Shown in pieces: positions 20,398 through 28,572 of a stretch of 33,962 nucleotides of DNA. Positions within the stretch are counted from its first letter, which is position 1. Each line of letters starts with the position of its first letter. Made by a program: the position numbers and the translations under genes. Source of the DNA: Clostridium sp. (GTDB lineage: Bacteria > Bacillota > Clostridia > Acetivibrionales > Acetivibrionaceae); assembly GCA_012798835.1 (NCBI GenBank), contig JAAZML010000021.1, forward strand, positions 1 to 33,962, read 5' to 3'. The notes under the pieces are model-generated. The model was not told where the DNA came from and ran no database searches. It saw only the letters and a list, made by a program, of their open reading frames with translations.

Positions 20398-22590
20398 ATG
20401 GAGAAATATTTAAAAATAATTATAAAATCTTTAATATCGATTATTTTGCTTACGGGGTTTATATTTTTAGAGCCTGCGCAGGCAGCTTCTTGGGAAAGTT
20501 ATGGTGAGTTTATACCCGATGATGTACCGATAATGAAAAGACATTTGAGGGGGGCCTGGATCAGTACAGTTTTAAACCTTGACTGGCCATCGGCTGATGT
20601 CAGAAAAATTGAGCAGCCGGCAGAGCGTATTAACAGGAGTAAAGAAGAGCTCACAGAAATCCTAGATAAAGCGGTGGAATTGGGTCTTAACGCAGTGTTT
20701 TTCCAGGTAAGTCCGGAGGGAGATGCATTATATAAATCGGATATTGTTCCCTGGTCTCGTTATCTTACAGGGACTTTTGGAAGGGATCCGGGTTTTGATC
20801 CTTTAGAGTTTGCCATTGAGGAGGCTCACAGGAGAAACCTAGAGATACATGCCTGGTTTAATCCTTATAGGGTATCAATGAATAAAAATGCATCCACACT
20901 ATCTTCGCTGAATATAGAGAAAAGTGTTTACAAAGAGCATCCCCAGTGGGTTAAAACATCAATGAACAGGCTGGTTGTGGATCCGGGAATTCCAGAGGCG
21001 AGAGAATGGGTGATTAGCCGTGTTATGGAGGTAGTAAAGGGATACGATGTAGATGGGGTGCATTTCGATGATTACTTTTACTATGAAGAATACGAAGGTG
21101 AGATAGGTGATCGGGAAACCTTCAACAAATACAATAATGGAAGGTTCTCTAATATAGGTGATTTTAGGAGAAACAATACTTATATTCTCATAAAAGAGCT
21201 TTCAAGGCAGATAAGCAATTCAAAGCCATGGGTCAAGTTTGGTATAAGCCCCGCAGGTGTCTGGGGCAATAAAAAAGATGGACATCCCGAAGGTTCTAAT
21301 ACCGAGTCAACTCTTACCAATTATGATAGATCCTTTGCCGACACCAAGAGGTGGGTAGAAGAAGAACTTATTGATTATATAGCCCCCCAGGTTTATTTTA
21401 CCTTTGCCAATCCGAGGGCTCCCTATGGAGAGGTATCTACATGGTGGGCAGATGTTTGCAAAGATAAAAATGTACACCTTTATATAGGGCAGGCTTTTTA
21501 TAAAATAAACGATGACAGTGATGCGTATTTTAAGGGTGCGAATGCAATACCCGAGCTGTCAAGACAATTAAAGTTTAATATGTCCATGCCCCAAATTGAT
21601 GGAACCATTACTTTTAGATTTAAAAATTTCGATGATTTGGGCAAACAGCAGGCTGTTACTGCTATAAAAACAGAACTTTGGAGGACAAAGGCTCTAGTGC
21701 CACTGATGCCATGGAAGGGCGGGAACACTCCTGCTTCCCCGAGTATGGGCAAATTATCCACAACTTCTAAAGGTGTAAAAATCACTTGGGAAGATGATGA
21801 TCCGAATACTGCCTACTATGCAGTGTACCGCTTTAATGAAGGAGAGAAGGCGGATATTTCATCAGAGCAGAGTGCCCAAAATCTTTTGTCAACTGTGAGA
21901 AGAGGCGAGAGCAAGAGTCAAGAATTCATAGATTATGACATGGATAATGATGACAATGTATATTATGTTGTTACGGCCCTTGACCGGCTTCACAACGAGG
22001 GAGAAGGTCTTTTCATTAGTTCTCACCGTTCTAAGCACTTCCCTGACGTGGGTATGAGACATCTATGGGCCATTGATGCAATAGATGAATTGTATGGCAG
22101 GGGTGTTGTAAAAGGCGATGAGAGGGGTATGTACAACCCCGGAGTAAACATAAAAAGAGCTGATTTTACTATTATGGTTGTCAAGGCACTGGGTTTTGAA
22201 TCGGATTTTGACCATAATTTTTCCGATGTTGTAGTGCAATCTTACTATTATGAAGCGGTAGGTATCGCCAAAAAATTAGGAATCGTCAAGGGAGACGGTA
22301 TGGGGTTTGCTCCAGATACCAATATAACCCGAGAAGATATGATGGTTATTATGGTGAATGCATTAAATGCCGCAAAGATAAGCGACAAAGGGGTAGACAC
22401 AAAGTATCTTGACACCTACAGCGATAGCGAGATGATTAGTGCCTATGCAAAAGAGGCGGTGGCGATTCTCACCCAAAAAGGTATAGTTAATGGGTTTGAC
22501 GGCAGGATAAACCCCAAAGGCATGGCTACTAGGGCAGAAATTGCGGTGGTTTTATCCAATATACTGGAAGTCGCCAAAACTCCCTTGTGA
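20398..22590 (+). CDS. SLH-anchored GHL10 family hydrolase (GHL10-Fn3-SLH)
   Basis: Secreted surface protein of 730 residues. A signal peptide ends near AQA-ASW (about residue 31). Residues 45-430 form a GHL10 (PF02638, DUF187) TIM barrel with RHLRGAWISTVLNLDWP, GLNAVFFQVSPEGDALY, HAWFNPYRVS, DGVHFDDYFYYEEY (D224, D225) and DYIAPQVYF. Next comes a fibronectin-III-like domain (about 445-545) and three SLH repeats (about 546-730), which bind pyruvylated secondary cell-wall polymer and hold the enzyme on the envelope. The family includes Bacillus YngK and E. coli DigH; DigH cleaves peptidoglycan strands stripped of stem peptides, so a cell-wall role is plausible. It lacks a dockerin and so is not cellulosomal. 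GGGGG lies before the ATG. It is followed by the second sigI gene. The domain call is strong; the substrate is not known. Confidence 0.9.
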   Translation: MEKYLKIIIKSLISIILLTGFIFLEPAQAASWESYGEFIPDDVPIMKRHLRGAWISTVLNLDWPSADVRKIEQPAERINRSKEELTEILDKAVELGLNAVFFQVSPEGDALYKSDIVPWSRYLTGTFGRDPGFDPLEFAIEEAHRRNLEIHAWFNPYRVSMNKNASTLSSLNIEKSVYKEHPQWVKTSMNRLVVDPGIPEAREWVISRVMEVVKGYDVDGVHFDDYFYYEEYEGEIGDRETFNKYNNGRFSNIGDFRRNNTYILIKELSRQISNSKPWVKFGISPAGVWGNKKDGHPEGSNTESTLTNYDRSFADTKRWVEEELIDYIAPQVYFTFANPRAPYGEVSTWWADVCKDKNVHLYIGQAFYKINDDSDAYFKGANAIPELSRQLKFNMSMPQIDGTITFRFKNFDDLGKQQAVTAIKTELWRTKALVPLMPWKGGNTPASPSMGKLSTTSKGVKITWEDDDPNTAYYAVYRFNEGEKADISSEQSAQNLLSTVRRGESKSQEFIDYDMDNDDNVYYVVTALDRLHNEGEGLFISSHRSKHFPDVGMRHLWAIDAIDELYGRGVVKGDERGMYNPGVNIKRADFTIMVVKALGFESDFDHNFSDVVVQSYYYEAVGIAKKLGIVKGDGMGFAPDTNITREDMMVIMVNALNAAKISDKGVDTKYLDTYSDSEMISAYAKEAVAILTQKGIVNGFDGRINPKGMATRAEIAVVLSNILEVAKTPL

Positions 22591-22628
22591 ATGTATTCGT
22601 TTAAGTAACTCGGATACACATTCCATGC

Positions 22629-22653
22629 ACACTAAAAAAGCAATCTATTCGAA
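22629..22653 (+). promoter_or_regulatory. Weak SigI-type promoter candidate before the second sigI
   Basis: ACACTA followed by AAAAA, a 15-base spacer in total, then CGAA at 22650-22653. It has the right spacing and CGWA -10 but lacks the C-run of the first two elements. If real, it gives a leader of only about 20 bases before the TTG start. A different SigI may prefer a different -35, as its paired RsgI differs too. Confidence 0.35.
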
Positions 22654-22681
22654 TTTATATACCGAAGGGAGAAGGATCTGG

Positions 22682-23440
22682 TTGGATGCCCGGAAAAACA
22701 TAGATGAGAATAAAGAAGAGAACACAAACGAGGAGCTATATGCAACTTTTCTTTCCACCCTTGAGCAAATAAAGGAAGGAGACCAGCGGCTGAGGGATGA
22801 ATTTATATCAGAATATAGGCCGTTTATATTAAAAGTAACATCGAGTGCACTGGGAAGGTACGTGGACACTCGCAACAGTGATGAATATTGCATTGCTATG
22901 GCAGCATTCAACGAAGCTATAGATAAATTTGATCTGGACAGAAGCTATAATTTTTTTCTGTTTTCAGAACAGGTCATAAAAAGGCGTTTGATTGATTATT
23001 TTAGAAAGAACAAAGGAGATAAGGAATTCCCATTTTCTTATTTTGAAGATAGTAATATTTATTATGATGAAAATCTAAAATCTAATTCTTATGTTGGGTT
23101 TGAGGATGTGGAAATAAAGGAGGAAATAGAGAACTACAAAAAAAAGCTCAAAGAATTTGGAATTACCTTTGTGGATTTAATATTAAATGTTCCAAAGCAT
23201 AGGGATTCTAGAAAGATGTGTGTTAGAATAGCAAAGCTTTTAGCAGAAGATGAAGAACTTTACAGTGCCCTGATTAGAAACAAAAACATACCTAGAAATG
23301 CATTGAAGAAAAAGGCAAAGGTACATGGCAGGACTATAGGTAACAACAGAAAATATATTATTGCCCTTTGTTTGATTCTAAAGAGTAATTTGGAACTTTC
23401 AAAAAGATATTTAGAGTACACCATGGAAGGAGGTAACTGA
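22682..23440 (+). CDS. sigI: RNA polymerase sigma factor SigI (paired with a CBM3-type RsgI)
   Basis: Second SigI-family sigma factor, 252 residues. It shares with the first copy RNSDEYCIAMAAFNEAIDKF, the SEQVIKRRLIDYFRK helix, FPFSYFED, PKHRDSRKMCVRIAKLL and the C-terminal VHGRTIGNNRKYIIALCLIL. I chose the TTG at 22682 (sequence starting DARKNIDENKEE) because GAAGGGAGAAGG ends six bases before it. The longer open frame from ATG 22541 would overlap the preceding gene and has no ribosome binding site. Its stop is one base from the start of the partner anti-sigma gene, and the AAGGAGGT for that gene lies inside this one, implying translational coupling. The target promoters cannot be listed from this window, since the neighbours are not cellulosomal enzymes. 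Confidence 0.92.
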   Translation: MDARKNIDENKEENTNEELYATFLSTLEQIKEGDQRLRDEFISEYRPFILKVTSSALGRYVDTRNSDEYCIAMAAFNEAIDKFDLDRSYNFFLFSEQVIKRRLIDYFRKNKGDKEFPFSYFEDSNIYYDENLKSNSYVGFEDVEIKEEIENYKKKLKEFGITFVDLILNVPKHRDSRKMCVRIAKLLAEDEELYSALIRNKNIPRNALKKKAKVHGRTIGNNRKYIIALCLILKSNLELSKRYLEYTMEGGN

Positions 23441-23441
23441 T

Positions 23442-24842
23442 TTGGATAGAATAGGTGTAATATACGAAATTGATGATAAACGGGCGGTAGTTTTGACCGC
23501 CGACAGTAAATTTGTTATTGTAAAAAGTCGTCCCGATATGAACATAGGACAGCAAATTATGGTTAAAGAAGAGCATATCATAAATCCTAAGGGAAACATA
23601 TTTTTATATACGGCAGCCATTTCGGGTATTGCTGCAATTTTTGTTATAGCATTTTTGTATTTTAATTTTTTTATTATGAGCAATCAAACCGGTGCATATG
23701 GATATGTATCGGTTGATATAAATCCCAGTATCGAATTGGAGATAGATAGAGAATACAAGGTAGTAAAGCTAAATCCCCTGAATGAAGATGCAAAGTCTTT
23801 GATCTTAGCTTTAAATAGCAAAGATCGTGTGGTGGAGGAAGTGATTACAGATTTGATTGATAAGTCCTTAGAAATGGGGTTTATTGCTCAAAACGCAAAG
23901 AATCCTGTTCTTGTTTCGGGTACACTAAAAAAAGCGAATATCGCAAAAGAAGAGGAAGCAAAGCTAGGTGAACTGCTAAAAAATATAAAAGCAAGCATGG
24001 AAAACAAGGATATAAAAGGCTATATTATGCTAACTACCGATCAAGAAAGGGAGATCGCCCAAAGCGAAGGCATATCTATGGGCAGATACAGTTTGTATAC
24101 TAGAGCACAGAAGATATCCGACAACAGTGTTTTTGATGATGCACATAAAATGGATATTGCAGAGGTTATAGATAGCCTTGATGAGTTAGAAATTCGAGTT
24201 ATTTTCGATGATGTATGGAATTCTAAGTTGATTGCACAAGCCAATGCAAAAGGGGCAGACAAACAAGTGCTAGAACCAACAGGCTTCCTGCCTTCAGTAT
24301 TGCTTCCCACCCCAACACCTGAAGCAACGGGGGTGGCCAATGTGACAGCTATGCCGGAAGATACCCCAAAGGGTGATGTCACGGATCTTAAAGAAACGAA
24401 GTTAAAAATACAGCACTTTAACAAGCCGGGGGAAGAGAAGTCCAAAGGGGTAGATTTTAGCTTTAGGATGCTCAATACAGGAAACAAGGCAATAAATTTA
24501 AAGAATGTAAAGGTGCGATATTATTTTAAAGATACCGATTCCACAAGTGCTCTTAACAGTGCAATCTATTTTTATAGTTATGGTGACAAGGAAGCTGTTG
24601 GGTGTAAGTTTTATGATTTAAAGGGATCAAAAGATGCAGATAAATATTTAGAACTTACTTTTGATGCGGAAAGTTTTCCCCCGGACGGGGAGCTGTATGT
24701 AATGGGAATGTTTCATAAAAATGATTGGGATGAATTCCAGTTAGACGACAATTACTCATATAACCCAGCAAATACTTATATGGATTGGTCGAATATGACC
24801 ATATATATTTCAGATATATTGGTATGGGGAAAGGAGCCCTGA
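23442..24842 (+). CDS. rsgI: Membrane anti-sigma factor RsgI with C-terminal CBM3 sensor
   Basis: A 466-residue single-pass membrane protein starting with TTG, preceded by AAGGAGGT at 23428-23435. Residues 1-48 are the cytoplasmic SigI-binding domain (DRIGVIYEIDDKRAVVLTAD), and about 54-80 the transmembrane helix. The extracellular region begins with GYVSVDINPSIELEI, where N94-P95 matches the Asn-Pro autocleavage site of the family. A short linker with PTPTPEATG follows. Residues about 321-466 are a CBM3: LKIQHFN at the start, a conserved GVDFSFRMLNTGNKAINLKN core, KVRYYF, and AWNTYMDWSNMTI-like C-terminal strands (here PANTYMDWSNM). CBM3 binds crystalline cellulose, so the expected signal is cellulose. 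Several C. thermocellum RsgI proteins also end in CBM3. Tight coupling with sigI keeps sigma and anti-sigma balanced. Confidence 0.93.
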   Translation: MDRIGVIYEIDDKRAVVLTADSKFVIVKSRPDMNIGQQIMVKEEHIINPKGNIFLYTAAISGIAAIFVIAFLYFNFFIMSNQTGAYGYVSVDINPSIELEIDREYKVVKLNPLNEDAKSLILALNSKDRVVEEVITDLIDKSLEMGFIAQNAKNPVLVSGTLKKANIAKEEEAKLGELLKNIKASMENKDIKGYIMLTTDQEREIAQSEGISMGRYSLYTRAQKISDNSVFDDAHKMDIAEVIDSLDELEIRVIFDDVWNSKLIAQANAKGADKQVLEPTGFLPSVLLPTPTPEATGVANVTAMPEDTPKGDVTDLKETKLKIQHFNKPGEEKSKGVDFSFRMLNTGNKAINLKNVKVRYYFKDTDSTSALNSAIYFYSYGDKEAVGCKFYDLKGSKDADKYLELTFDAESFPPDGELYVMGMFHKNDWDEFQLDDNYSYNPANTYMDWSNMTIYISDILVWGKEP

Positions 24843-24905
24843 CATACAATATTTGGGCGATAATAACAAACCGACAACTCTTTCTTCCTGATAATAAAAT
24901 AATTT

Positions 24906-24948
24906 TATAAATATACCCCTTCTAATTTGGATATGGGGTATATTTATA
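24906..24948 (+). terminator. Long AT-rich hairpin downstream of the second rsgI
   Basis: TATAAATATACCCC (24906-24919) pairs perfectly over 14 bp with GGGGTATATTTATA (24935-24948), loop 15 bases. It lies about 65 bases past the rsgI stop. No clean T-run follows, but the AT-rich base of the stem may serve. A TATAAT at 24952-24957 immediately follows and could be the -10 of the next gene, so the inverted repeat might instead be an operator. Confidence 0.5.
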
Positions 24949-25093
24949 TGCTATAATATATAAAATAAGTTTCGCAGCGTGCTAGGGAATAATGTATATT
25001 GTTAGGGTACTCCCATTGGCACGCAATCTAAACTTCTTAGCTTTATTTAGTAGGGATACAATTAATTCAGTACAAAGGAGATGTTTTATATTT

Positions 25094-25588
25094 ATGAGCA
25101 TTTATCAACAATGGGTGGAACTTGCGGAAAAAGAAAGGTCAGAAAAAGATCATGATAAGTTCTGGGAAGGCTACTTATCAGAGGAAACAAAAATATATGA
25201 GTATATATTGGAAAATCACAAGGATATTTTAGATGGGGAATTTTCTGAACTTTCAGAGAAGTTTAACGTAGATTTAACTTTCTTCGCAGGGTTTATTGAT
25301 GGGATTAATACCAGCCTGAAGGAAAGCATCGAGCTTGAAGGGCTTGCAAAAGATTCAAAAATAAGACTAGAAGTCGAATTTGAAAAACTTTACTATAACA
25401 TGTTAAATGCAAAGGCTTACTGGCTATATAATCTCCCCCAATGGGAGGATATATTGACGGAGGATAAAAGAAGAGAAATCACTAGGGATTATAATAAGGA
25501 TAACATAGCAGTGAGCAACAAGGTAGGAAGGAATGAACCTTGCACATGCGGGAGCGGCAAGAAGTACAAGAAATGTTGTGGGGCTTGA
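25094..25588 (+). CDS. Small SEC-C motif protein
   Basis: A 165-residue soluble, acidic, helical protein ending in a SEC-C zinc-binding motif: GRNEPCTCGSGKKYKKCCG, the same 4-residue metal site found at the SecA C terminus. I chose the ATG at 25094 (MSIYQQWVELAEK), which follows AAAGGAG at 25075-25081 by about 13 bases. The open frame extends upstream to 24992, but that part has no ribosome binding site and does not resemble the protein. The N-terminal part (EERSEKDHDKF-type charged helices, FAGFIDGINTSLKES) matches a group of clostridial hypothetical proteins of unknown role. It stands alone between the second rsgI and the convergent bioY. Function unknown; possible nucleic-acid, ribosome or SecB-like contact is only a guess from the SEC-C motif. 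Confidence 0.8.
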   Translation: MSIYQQWVELAEKERSEKDHDKFWEGYLSEETKIYEYILENHKDILDGEFSELSEKFNVDLTFFAGFIDGINTSLKESIELEGLAKDSKIRLEVEFEKLYYNMLNAKAYWLYNLPQWEDILTEDKRREITRDYNKDNIAVSNKVGRNEPCTCGSGKKYKKCCGA

Positions 25589-25602
25589 ATATATAAAGCC
25601 CC
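25580..25602. terminator. Terminator-like hairpin between the SEC-C gene and bioY
   Basis: GGGGCTT (25580-25586) pairs with AAGCCCC (25596-25602), loop 9 bases, overlapping the stop codon of the SEC-C gene and followed by TTCCATTT. It separates convergent genes and could act in both directions. The T-tract is weak. Confidence 0.5.
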
Positions 25603-25640
25603 TTCCATTTGGTATGTTACGGTGTTTACAACTGTTTTTA

Positions 25641-26183
25641 TTAAGACAAATGCCGAAGGTGATTTCTAACTTTTACACCAACTACGCCGGCAACCCACGC
25701 CTTGATTAAATCCCCTGGTATAAAAAACAAATTAGATATTATTATAGGCAGTGAGAAGAAATGCCCAGTGCGTTCAAAAGAAAGCCAGGGTATTCCTATT
25801 ATATACACAAACAATATACCGCCTATGATGCAGGAAAGGCTTGATCTTAAAATACTTTTCCCATCGCCTCTAATTGCGGATATTATTAATGCCCCTCCCA
25901 GAAAACCTAAGATAAATCCACCCGTAGGTCCTGCCAGATAAGCTAGGCCTCCACCCCCGTTGCTAAACACCGGGACACCAATGGCCCCAAGTAGAATGAA
26001 GGTTAGCATACTGAGTGCCGCCTGCCTTTTAGAAAGTATTACACCTGCCAACATGACTCCAAATGTTTGCCCTGTAATGGGGGCTGGTAATAATGGCAAT
26101 GTAATGCTGATCCACCCCAAAATGGCCATTACTGCCGTAAAAACTGCGGCATACACCATATCTTTAAGGTGATTATTTTTCAT
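25641..26183 (-). CDS. bioY: Biotin transporter substrate-binding subunit BioY
   Basis: Integral membrane S-component of an energy-coupling-factor biotin transporter, about 180 residues with six predicted helices. Typical blocks are LPLLPAPITGQTFGVMLAG (the conserved substrate-side loop), GGLAYLAGPTGGFILGF and FIPGDLIKAWVAG. The frame extends to 26255, but AGGAGAG (26192-26198, reverse strand) seven bases before the ATG at 26183 decides for MKNNHLKDMVY. No ecfA or ecfT genes are adjacent, so this is a solitary bioY that would use a shared ECF module or act alone. A perfect inverted repeat of the BirA-operator type lies upstream over the promoter, so biotin-bound BirA is the likely repressor. 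Identification is secure. Confidence 0.95.
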   Translation of the reverse strand: MKNNHLKDMVYAAVFTAVMAILGWISITLPLLPAPITGQTFGVMLAGVILSKRQAALSMLTFILLGAIGVPVFSNGGGGLAYLAGPTGGFILGFLGGALIISAIRGDGKSILRSSLSCIIGGILFVYIIGIPWLSFERTGHFFSLPIIISNLFFIPGDLIKAWVAGVVGVKVRNHLRHLS

Positions 26184-26306
26184 ACATATCACTCTCCTGA
26201 TTATTTTTGCTGTAGCCCGTTTGAGTTTGGGCATTATACCTGTTTCCATAATCATTTTAGAAACAGAAGGGATTTTATCAAATATATATTATGATATTTT
26301 TCAAGT

Positions 26307-26340
26307 ATTGTCAACCCATAATTGTAATCGTGTTGACAAT
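26307..26340 (-). promoter_or_regulatory. Probable BirA operator over the bioY promoter
   Basis: ATTGTCAAC (26307-26315) and GTTGACAAT (26332-26340) are perfect 9-base inverted arms with a 16-base spacer. This is the geometry of Firmicute BirA sites (TTGTTAACC-N15/16-GGTTAACAA), with C replacing one T in each arm. On the reverse strand the left arm contributes a TTGACA -35 (26309-26314), followed by TAATAT after about 17 bases, so bound BirA would block the bioY promoter. Confidence 0.75.
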
Positions 26341-26385
26341 TAAAATAATTTGTAACAATAGACAACTTAATATAGCCTAAATATC

Positions 26386-26425
26386 AAAAAGAAAGGGGGA
26401 TCCCTAGGGGCCCCCCTTTCTTTTT
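26386..26425 (-). terminator. Rho-independent terminator after the ltaS-like gene
   Basis: AAAAAGAAAGGGGG (26386-26399) pairs perfectly over 14 bp with CCCCCTTTCTTTTT (26412-26425), with a 12-base loop. Read on the reverse strand it lies 22 bases past the stop of the lipoteichoic acid synthase gene and ends in TTTTT. It is nearly symmetrical and may stop transcription in both directions. Confidence 0.88.
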
Positions 26426-26447
26426 GCGAAAGCAGCAAAGAGTGTAT

Positions 26448-28346
26448 TTAATGTTTATGATCGGGAGTCATATACCTAAAGGCATCTTTGTTTACAATTA
26501 TGTCACAAATAGAAAGTTCATTTAGGTATTGAGTAATTTTATTTTTGTATACATTTAAATCTAAAAGGCTTCCATCGCTGTAGTCATAGACTTCCTTCAT
26601 ATCACTTAGATATATAAAGTCCTCTGTTACCACCGAACCGTTTCTTAAGATAGCATAGGATTTATTTGTATTTAAAAGATCCTTCCCAAAAGCGAAGGGT
26701 GTATCTAAATCCATGAGGTTTGCGATGGTGGGAAGTATATCAATTTGTCCGCCTATGGTGTTGATTACTTCTGGTTTAGTCTGTTTTGGATAACGCATCA
26801 TAAGAGGTATCTTCTGCAATTTTATCCAATCCGTATTATTATATTCGATGTCAAGAAGTTGCATAAGTTCCTTGGAATCTACCTTTGGAACGGCAGAATG
26901 ATCCCCGTAAAACACTAAAAGACTGTTATCATAAAGGCCTGTTTCCTTCAGTTCAGAAATAAATTCGCCTATACATTTATCTAAGTAGTTGGCGGATTTT
27001 AGGTAGTTACCGACGAAGGTTCCCTCGAATTCTCCTACGGGAAAATCATAGTCTTCAAAATATTTGAAGGGGTGATGACTCGATAGAGTTACAAGAAAAC
27101 TATAAAAGGGTTTGGAGGTATCCAATATACCAAGGTACTGTTTGAAAAAAGATGAATCACTGAGTGCCTGACCATCCCAGCCGGCGAAATCATCCATTAT
27201 AAAATCTTCGCTGCTATAAAATCTATCAAATTTAAGATTTGCATGCATTTCTTCTCTGTTCCAGAAATATTTTTCGAAGGCATGGAAAGAAAAAGCATTA
27301 TAGCCCTCTTCTTTTAAAGTAGCCGGGAGTGATGGATATTTGTTTTCGGGAAATCTATGGTATATTGATCCTTCCTTTGTGGGATACATTGAGGTATTAC
27401 ATAAAAACTCTGCATCCGAGGTATTCCCCCCCGAAACCTGATAGTAAATATTATCGAAATAGAGACATTCTTTTGCAAATTTATTAAGGTTTGGTGTTAT
27501 TTCTTTACCGCCTATTTTTCGGTTTATAACAAAATGCTGTATAGCCTCCATTTGTACAATAATAAGATTTGTATCTTTTGATATACCATTTAACTTGTTT
27601 CTCGTAGAGTTGGCGGCTTTGTTTTTGTAAAATTCATTTATCCTATCCTGATCTTCCTGTGTTAATGTACTATCTTCCAATATACTTTCTTTAACGAAGA
27701 GTTTTGTATTATGATAATGAGAGTAGAAGACCCCGAGACTTTTAGCAGAATAATTGCTGCTGTATGCCAAGGAATTTACGTTTGTAGTACTAACGATGGA
27801 CATAAAGCTAATTAAACCTACCAAAAATAAACATACAGAACGGAGAGCTCTTTTTTTAAAATAAAGCTTTTCCGTATTTTTGTGTAGCAATATAAGTCCC
27901 GCCAACATAAATGGGATATCTATTATGTATACTATATCTTTTAGTAAAAACAGACTCATTATGCTTTGGTCCACTGAGCTTAAAAGCTTGACATCCATCT
28001 GGAAGAAAACGGGCACAGTTAGTAAATTATAATAATACCTAAAGAAATTTGTGTCCGCCATAAGTAAAATCGTCAGTAACAAGTTAAACACAAAAAGTGC
28101 AATGAATCTATGCTTATTAAAAATGAAAGCAATTAGGGATGAAAGCATAAGCACTACAGCAAAGGATGAAAGTATCATTGTTATATTGACAGATGATAGG
28201 TAGGGTCTAGTATTTAATTTGGTAGAAAACTGGAAATACATACATTTAAACAAAATGCAAAAAATAAACAAAAGCCAATATGAAACCTCTGCAAAATTAG
28301 ATCGATGTTTAACAATGTTTAATAATTTATTCATTAATTTATTCAT
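26448..28346 (-). CDS. ltaS: Lipoteichoic acid synthase family protein (LtaS-like sulfatase fold)
   Basis: A 632-residue membrane enzyme. Five N-terminal helices (to about residue 205) anchor a large extracellular sulfatase-type domain. The nucleophile is T309 in GGNTSDAEF, preceded by the family's LIIVQMEAIQ start of the domain (metal Glu). Downstream are SSHHPF and YGDHSAVP for manganese and phosphate binding. LtaS-type enzymes polymerise glycerol phosphate from phosphatidylglycerol on the outer membrane face. Clostridial family members may make other glycerol- or sugar-phosphate polymers, so the exact product is uncertain. AAAGGAG with GTAGGA lies upstream of the ATG at 28346. It is a single gene with its own terminator. 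The reverse-strand upstream region is AT-rich with TATAAT-like boxes near 28441-28449. Confidence 0.92.
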   Translation of the reverse strand: MNKLMNKLLNIVKHRSNFAEVSYWLLFIFCILFKCMYFQFSTKLNTRPYLSSVNITMILSSFAVVLMLSSLIAFIFNKHRFIALFVFNLLLTILLMADTNFFRYYYNLLTVPVFFQMDVKLLSSVDQSIMSLFLLKDIVYIIDIPFMLAGLILLHKNTEKLYFKKRALRSVCLFLVGLISFMSIVSTTNVNSLAYSSNYSAKSLGVFYSHYHNTKLFVKESILEDSTLTQEDQDRINEFYKNKAANSTRNKLNGISKDTNLIIVQMEAIQHFVINRKIGGKEITPNLNKFAKECLYFDNIYYQVSGGNTSDAEFLCNTSMYPTKEGSIYHRFPENKYPSLPATLKEEGYNAFSFHAFEKYFWNREEMHANLKFDRFYSSEDFIMDDFAGWDGQALSDSSFFKQYLGILDTSKPFYSFLVTLSSHHPFKYFEDYDFPVGEFEGTFVGNYLKSANYLDKCIGEFISELKETGLYDNSLLVFYGDHSAVPKVDSKELMQLLDIEYNNTDWIKLQKIPLMMRYPKQTKPEVINTIGGQIDILPTIANLMDLDTPFAFGKDLLNTNKSYAILRNGSVVTEDFIYLSDMKEVYDYSDGSLLDLNVYKNKITQYLNELSICDIIVNKDAFRYMTPDHKH

Positions 28347-28572
28347 GTATATCCTACATCTCCTTTAAATATATTAAAAAAATGGAACAATGTTAATAAA
28401 TACAAAAACATATTTACAAAAACGTCCAGTAATTTGACTATTATATTATACACGATTACATTGTATTATAAAATACTAAAATCTAAATAAATAAAAAATT
28501 AACAAACTGTAAACAAATATTTTAATTTTAACAGTGGAGATTAATAAACAGGAGATGCAATACAAAACAATT

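Noticed and set aside
22567-22600. ACTCCC then CGTT as a SigI promoter for the second sigI
   Set aside because: CGTT does not fit CGWA and the spacer is too short (about 12 bases). The ACACTA/CGAA pair downstream fits better.
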